From Gallionellaceae bacterium (GTDB taxonomy: Bacteria; Pseudomonadota; Gammaproteobacteria; Burkholderiales; Gallionellaceae), in contig JAIELH010000060.1 of the NCBI GenBank assembly GCA_019753125.1, positions 1 through 52,298 of the forward strand: a DNA stretch of 52,298 nucleotides, read 5' to 3'. The notes beneath the pieces were generated by a model. The model had not been told where the DNA came from and ran no database searches. It saw only the letters and a list, made by a program, of their open reading frames with translations. This document shows, one piece after another, positions 48,441 through 52,298 of this stretch. How positions within the stretch are numbered: the first letter of the stretch is position 1; each line of letters opens with the position of its first letter. The translations under genes were made by a program, and so were the position numbers.

Positions 48441-49814
48441 CTAGCGAACCCACACTGTTTTCGCATTCATAAATTCAAGCATCCCGAGCCTTGATAATTC
48501 GCGCCCATAGCCTGAGGATTTCACGCCGCCGAACGGCAGGCGCGGATCGGACTTGACCATGCCGTTGATGAAGGTGCAGCCAGCCTCGATATGTGCCGCC
48601 AGCTGTTCGGCGCGTACCGTATCCTTGCTCCAGATCGACGAACCGAGGCCAAAGCGGGTTTCGTTGGCGATGCGCAGCGCGTCTTGTTCGTTGGCGGCGC
48701 GGATCACGATTGCCACCGGGCCGAACAGTTCTTCATGGTAAGCACAAGTGTCGGCGGTGACATGATCGAGGATCGATGGCTGGTAGAAAAATCCTTCCCG
48801 TTCGACAGGCTTGCAACCGGTCAACGCCACCGCACCCTGTGCGATGGAATCAGTGACCTGGCGATGCAGTGTATCGCGCAGATCGAGGCGTGCCATCGGG
48901 CCGATTTGCGTGGCGTCGTCGAGCGGGTCGCCGACCTTGAGCGCTTCCACTCTGGTTTTGAAGCGTTGCAAAAAATCGTCCGCGATCTGCGGCACGACGA
49001 TGAAGCGTTTCGCGGCGATGCACGATTGGCCGCAATTCAGGAAGCGCGAGGCCACTGCCATGTCGGCGGCCAGTTCCAGGTCGGCATCGTGCAGCACGAT
49101 GAACGGGTCGGAGCCGCCCAGTTCCAGCACGCATTTTTTCAGGTGCTGTCCTGCGAGTGCTGCGACCTTGCGTCCGGCGGCTTCCGAGCCGGTGAGCGTG
49201 ACCGCATGCACATGCGGGCTGGCGATGGCCTCGGCCACCTGCTCGACTTCGATCATCAGGTTTGTGAACACACCTTCCATCAGGCCAGAATCGCGGAACA
49301 GCGTCTCAATTGCCAGCCCGCACTGCGGCACATTCGGCGCGTGTTTCAGCAACAGCGCGTTGCCCGCCATCAGGGTCGGGGCGGCGGCGCGGAACACCTG
49401 CCAGAACGGGAAATTCCACGGCATGATGGCCAGCACCACACCGAGCGGGTAATGTGTGACATAGCTCTTGCCGGCATCCGATGCCAGCGTTTCGGCGCGC
49501 ATAAATTCTTCGCCATGTTGCGCGTAGTAGTCACAGACACCGGCGCATTTTTCAACCTCGGCACGGGCTTCGCGCAACGGCTTGCCCATTTCCTGTGTGA
49601 TGAGGGAAGCGTAGTGGTCACGTTGTGCGTGTAGCTGAATTGCCACATTGCGCAGTACTTCGGTGCGTTGGGAAAAAGTTGTTTGCGCCCAGGCTTGCTG
49701 CGCATGGCAGGTTTTTTCCAGCGCCTGTTTCAGGCGGCTGTCGTTCCAACTGGCGTGAGTCTGAATCAGTTGAGCGGTGGTTGGGTTCAGGCTTGTGTGT
49801 GGCATAAGTGACAT
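48441..49814 (-). CDS. NAD(P)-dependent aldehyde dehydrogenase (succinate-semialdehyde dehydrogenase-like)
   Basis: A 457-residue ALDH-superfamily enzyme. Visible motifs are the cofactor-binding IMPWNFPFWQVFRAAAPTL, catalytic glutamate in LELGGSDPFIVL, catalytic cysteine in NCGQSCIAAKR, and EELFGPVA. The short length and pattern resemble the YneI/Sad (GabD1-like) succinate-semialdehyde dehydrogenases. That would yield succinate and could connect to the cycle genes nearby, but substrate is not determinable from sequence. The start ATG is supported by family alignment only (a few unconserved residues precede NPTTAQLIQTHASW). Confidence 0.88.
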   Translation of the reverse strand: MSLMPHTSLNPTTAQLIQTHASWNDSRLKQALEKTCHAQQAWAQTTFSQRTEVLRNVAIQLHAQRDHYASLITQEMGKPLREARAEVEKCAGVCDYYAQHGEEFMRAETLASDAGKSYVTHYPLGVVLAIMPWNFPFWQVFRAAAPTLMAGNALLLKHAPNVPQCGLAIETLFRDSGLMEGVFTNLMIEVEQVAEAIASPHVHAVTLTGSEAAGRKVAALAGQHLKKCVLELGGSDPFIVLHDADLELAADMAVASRFLNCGQSCIAAKRFIVVPQIADDFLQRFKTRVEALKVGDPLDDATQIGPMARLDLRDTLHRQVTDSIAQGAVALTGCKPVEREGFFYQPSILDHVTADTCAYHEELFGPVAIVIRAANEQDALRIANETRFGLGSSIWSKDTVRAEQLAAHIEAGCTFINGMVKSDPRLPFGGVKSSGYGRELSRLGMLEFMNAKTVWVR

Positions 49815-49852
49815 GTCGTGTAATTCTGATTTGCAATTTTAACGCACAAAAG

Positions 49853-49880
49853 AATAACGCCCGCTTGCGCGGGCGTTATT
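49853..49880 (-). terminator. Rho-independent terminator after pntB
   Basis: Perfect 12-bp stem (aataacgcccgc / gcgggcgttatt) with a four-base loop. On the minus strand it follows the pntB stop by about 20 bases; the outer A/T pairs give T-rich flanks in both directions. Confidence 0.8.
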
Positions 49881-49901
49881 TTGCAACAACATTCTGTTTC
49901 G

Positions 49902-51323
49902 TTATGACTTGAGCGAGACGAACACTTCGTCCAGCATCTTCTTGGCATCGCCGAACAGCATGCGGTTGTTCTCCTTGTAGAACAGCGGATTGTCGACGCC
50001 CGCATAGCCGGAGGCCATGCTGCGCTTCATCACGATCGAGGTCTTGGCCTTCCACACTTCCAGCACCGGCATTCCGGCGATCGGGCTGTTCGGGTCGTCC
50101 TGCGCGGCCGGGTTCACGATGTCGTTGGCGCCGATCACCATCGCGACGTCGGTGTCGGGGAAGTCCTCGTTGAGTTCATCCATTTCCAGCACGATGTCAT
50201 AGGGTACCTTGGCTTCGGCCAATAGCACGTTCATGTGGCCGGGCATGCGGCCGGCGACCGGGTGGATGCCGAAGCGCACATTGACGCCTTTTTCGCGCAG
50301 ATGCTGGGTGATTTCGTAGACGATATGCTGGGCCTGTGCCACCGCCATGCCATAGCCCGGCACGATGATCACGTTCTTGGCTTCGCGCAGCAGCTCGGCG
50401 GTCTCTGCCGCACTGACCGCTACGACTTCTCCGACCGGTTGCGCATCGCCACTCGGTGCGGCGGCAGGCGCACCGCCACCAGTGCCGAAGCCGCCTGCAA
50501 TCACGCTGATGAAGTGGCGGTTCATCGCCTTGCACATGATGTAAGAGAGGATCGCACCGCTTGAACCCACCAATGCGCCGATGACGATCAGCAGGTCATT
50601 ATTCAGCATGAAGCCGGTTGCTGCCGCTGCCCAGCCGGAATAGCTGTTCAGCATCGACACCACGACCGGCATATCGGCGCCGCCAATCGCCATCACCATG
50701 TGGATACCGAACAACAGTGCGATCACCGTCATCACGATCAGCGGCACCAAGCCGGCGGATACCGATTCACTGTGCAGGAAAACACCGCCGAAATAGATGA
50801 CGACCAGCAGGCCGGCAAGATTCAGCCAGTGGCGTGCAGGCAGCAACAGCGGTTTGCCGCCGATCTTGCCCGACAGCTTGCCGAAGGCGATGATCGAGCC
50901 GGAGAAGGTTACCGCGCCGATCAGGATGCCGATGTAGATTTCAACTTCATGGATGGCTTTTTCTGCATGAGTCAGGTTGGCTGCCGCCGCCGGGTCGAAG
51001 TAATTCGCAAACCCGACCAGACAGGCGGCCAGCCCCACCAGGCTGTGCATCAATGCGACCAGTTCGGGCATTTCCGTCATCTTCACGACGCGGGCGGCAT
51101 AAATGCCGATGCCGCCGCCGACCACCATCGAACCGATGATCCACGGGATGCCGGCCATCGTGACACGCGGTCCGCAGATGGTCGCCAGCACCGCGAGCGT
51201 CATGCCGATCATGCCGTAGAGATTGCCGCGCCGTGAGGTTTCCGGATGGGAAAGGCCGCCGAGGCTCAGAATGAAAAGTATCGTCGCGCCGATATATGAA
51301 ACTGTTGCCAGACTTTCAGACAT
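49902..51323 (-). CDS. pntB: NAD(P) transhydrogenase subunit beta
   Basis: A 473-residue membrane subunit with about nine hydrophobic segments in its first 270 residues and a C-terminal NADP(H)-binding domain III ([66 protein letters not shown]). With PntA it uses the proton gradient to drive NADH plus NADP+ to NADPH. This would supply NADPH for the NADP-dependent isocitrate dehydrogenase in an autotroph. It follows pntA by 30 bases. Confidence 0.97.
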   Translation of the reverse strand: MSESLATVSYIGATILFILSLGGLSHPETSRRGNLYGMIGMTLAVLATICGPRVTMAGIPWIIGSMVVGGGIGIYAARVVKMTEMPELVALMHSLVGLAACLVGFANYFDPAAAANLTHAEKAIHEVEIYIGILIGAVTFSGSIIAFGKLSGKIGGKPLLLPARHWLNLAGLLVVIYFGGVFLHSESVSAGLVPLIVMTVIALLFGIHMVMAIGGADMPVVVSMLNSYSGWAAAATGFMLNNDLLIVIGALVGSSGAILSYIMCKAMNRHFISVIAGGFGTGGGAPAAAPSGDAQPVGEVVAVSAAETAELLREAKNVIIVPGYGMAVAQAQHIVYEITQHLREKGVNVRFGIHPVAGRMPGHMNVLLAEAKVPYDIVLEMDELNEDFPDTDVAMVIGANDIVNPAAQDDPNSPIAGMPVLEVWKAKTSIVMKRSMASGYAGVDNPLFYKENNRMLFGDAKKMLDEVFVSLKS

Positions 51324-51353
51324 GATTGATTACCCTGTATTGTTTTTACGGTC

Positions 51354-52298
51354 TTATTTGCGGAACATCGCCAGCATGCGCTGGGTGACGGCAAAACCGC
51401 CGAACATGTTGACTGCGGTGAGCGCCAGTGCGGCAACGGCGAGGCCGAGGATCAGGCCCCTGCCATCGGTCGCTCCATCAAGCGGCGGGGCGACCTGCAC
51501 CAGCGCGCCGATCGCGATGATGCTGCTGATCGCATTGGTGACGCTCATCAGCGGCGTGTGCAGGGCCGGGGTGACATTCCACACCACCATGTAGCCGACG
51601 AAGCAGGCCAGCACGAACACCGTGAAGTGTCCGAGGAACGCTGCCGGGGCATACGCGCCGATAAGCCAGAACAGGACTGCGGCAACAGCGAACATGATCG
51701 CCAGTTTGCCTCCGTCCATCGGCGCACCGCTGCCGCCGTGCCCGTGGCCCTTGGCCGCCGGGGCCGCCGCCGGCTTGGCCGCCGGTTTCGCCGGTGCGAC
51801 CGACTGCTTCGGCGCGGGCGCCGGCCAGGTGACGTTGCCTTCCTTGATGACCGTCAGACCGCGGATAGCCTCGTCTTCCATGTTGACGTTGATGACGCCG
51901 TCCTTGGTCTTGCACAGCTCTTCGGTCAGGCGGAACAGGTTGGTCGCGTACAGCGTGGAGGACTGTTTGGCCAGTCGGCTCGGTAAATCCGTATAGCCGA
52001 TAATCGTTACACCGTGCTTCACGACCGCTTGGCCGGGTTCGGTCAGTTCGCAGTTGCCGCCCTGTTCGGCCGCCAGGTCGACGATGACGCTGCCTGGCTT
52101 CATCGACTGCACCATTTCGGCGGTGATCAGTTTGGGCGCGGGTTTGCCGGGGATCAGCGCGGTGGTGATGATGATGTCCACTTCTTTGGCCTGTTTGGCG
52201 TACATCTCGCGCTGGGCTTTCTGGAAGCCCTCGCTCATCACCTTGGCGTAGCCGCCGCCGCCGGAACCTTCTTCCTCATAATCGACCTTGACGAATTC
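51354..52298 (-). CDS. pntA: NAD(P) transhydrogenase subunit alpha, 5' truncated by the window
   Basis: The C-terminal 314 residues of PntA; the start is beyond the window end. It retains the end of the NAD(H)-binding domain ([38 protein letters not shown]), then an Ala/Pro/Lys linker with a His/Gly run ([12 protein letters not shown]), and four transmembrane helices (from [20 protein letters not shown] to [14 protein letters not shown]). This is the fused E. coli-like PntA with membrane helices, not the split PntAA/PntAB form. Confidence 0.96.
   Translation of the reverse strand, partial: EFVKVDYEEEGSGGGGYAKVMSEGFQKAQREMYAKQAKEVDIIITTALIPGKPAPKLITAEMVQSMKPGSVIVDLAAEQGGNCELTEPGQAVVKHGVTIIGYTDLPSRLAKQSSTLYATNLFRLTEELCKTKDGVINVNMEDEAIRGLTVIKEGNVTWPAPAPKQSVAPAKPAAKPAAAPAAKGHGHGGSGAPMDGGKLAIMFAVAAVLFWLIGAYAPAAFLGHFTVFVLACFVGYMVVWNVTPALHTPLMSVTNAISSIIAIGALVQVAPPLDGATDGRGLILGLAVAALALTAVNMFGGFAVTQRMLAMFRK

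Overview
The window reads as chromosomal DNA of a betaproteobacterium, most likely a chemolithoautotroph of the Nitrosomonadales/Gallionellaceae neighbourhood. This is an inference from gene order (lepA-lepB-DUF4845-rnc-era-recO, pyrG-kdsA-eno-ftsB), protein character and moderately high GC; no rRNA is present to settle it. Gene density is high and almost every large gene belongs to a recognisable family.

Positions 1-17,500 are mostly housekeeping. They hold the lepA end, lepB, a DUF4845 gene, rnc and era; a HigBA-type toxin-antitoxin pair wedged between era and recO; then recO, queF (minus), smc, two tRNAs (Ala-GGC and Glu-TTC, minus), pyrG-kdsA-eno-ftsB, folD and ppa (minus), and acs.

Positions 17,660-35,230 hold the most interesting part: a co-directional run of 15 genes behind one good sigma70-like promoter. 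It encodes a soluble fumarate-reductase-like pair (frdB-like, frdA-like), a ferritin-like protein, HdrC- and HdrB-like proteins, a four-subunit 2-oxoacid:ferredoxin oxidoreductase (delta, alpha, beta, gamma; the beta subunit has a histone-H1-like Lys/Ala/Pro tail), HdrA, an FlxD/MvhD protein, two further iron-sulfur proteins, an FAD/NAD(P) oxidoreductase (FlxA-like), and both subunits of a divergent, long-form ATP-citrate lyase. Together these could carry out the three steps that make a TCA cycle run in reverse (citrate cleavage, fumarate reduction, reductive carboxylation of succinyl-CoA), plus an Hdr/Flx module able in principle to bifurcate electrons from NADH to fumarate (or a disulfide) and ferredoxin.

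Positions 35,330-46,860 hold a small triheme cytochrome and a 1347-residue hybrid sensor kinase (both minus), followed by aconitase, monomeric NADP isocitrate dehydrogenase and sucCD (plus). These add most remaining reactions of the same cycle. Malate dehydrogenase, fumarase and pyruvate synthase are not in this window.

Positions 46,865-52,298 contain an orphan phage-type lysis pair (GH108 endolysin, 3-TM holin), a semialdehyde-type dehydrogenase, and the proton-translocating transhydrogenase genes pntB and pntA (pntA runs off the window).

Small palindromic repeats are scattered throughout, often between the carbon-cycle genes and twice inside coding genes (recO and the hinge region of smc). 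The main claim, a linked reductive TCA/electron-bifurcation locus in a betaproteobacterium, rests on family recognition from sequence and gene order. Direction of the cycle and complex formation are inferences.
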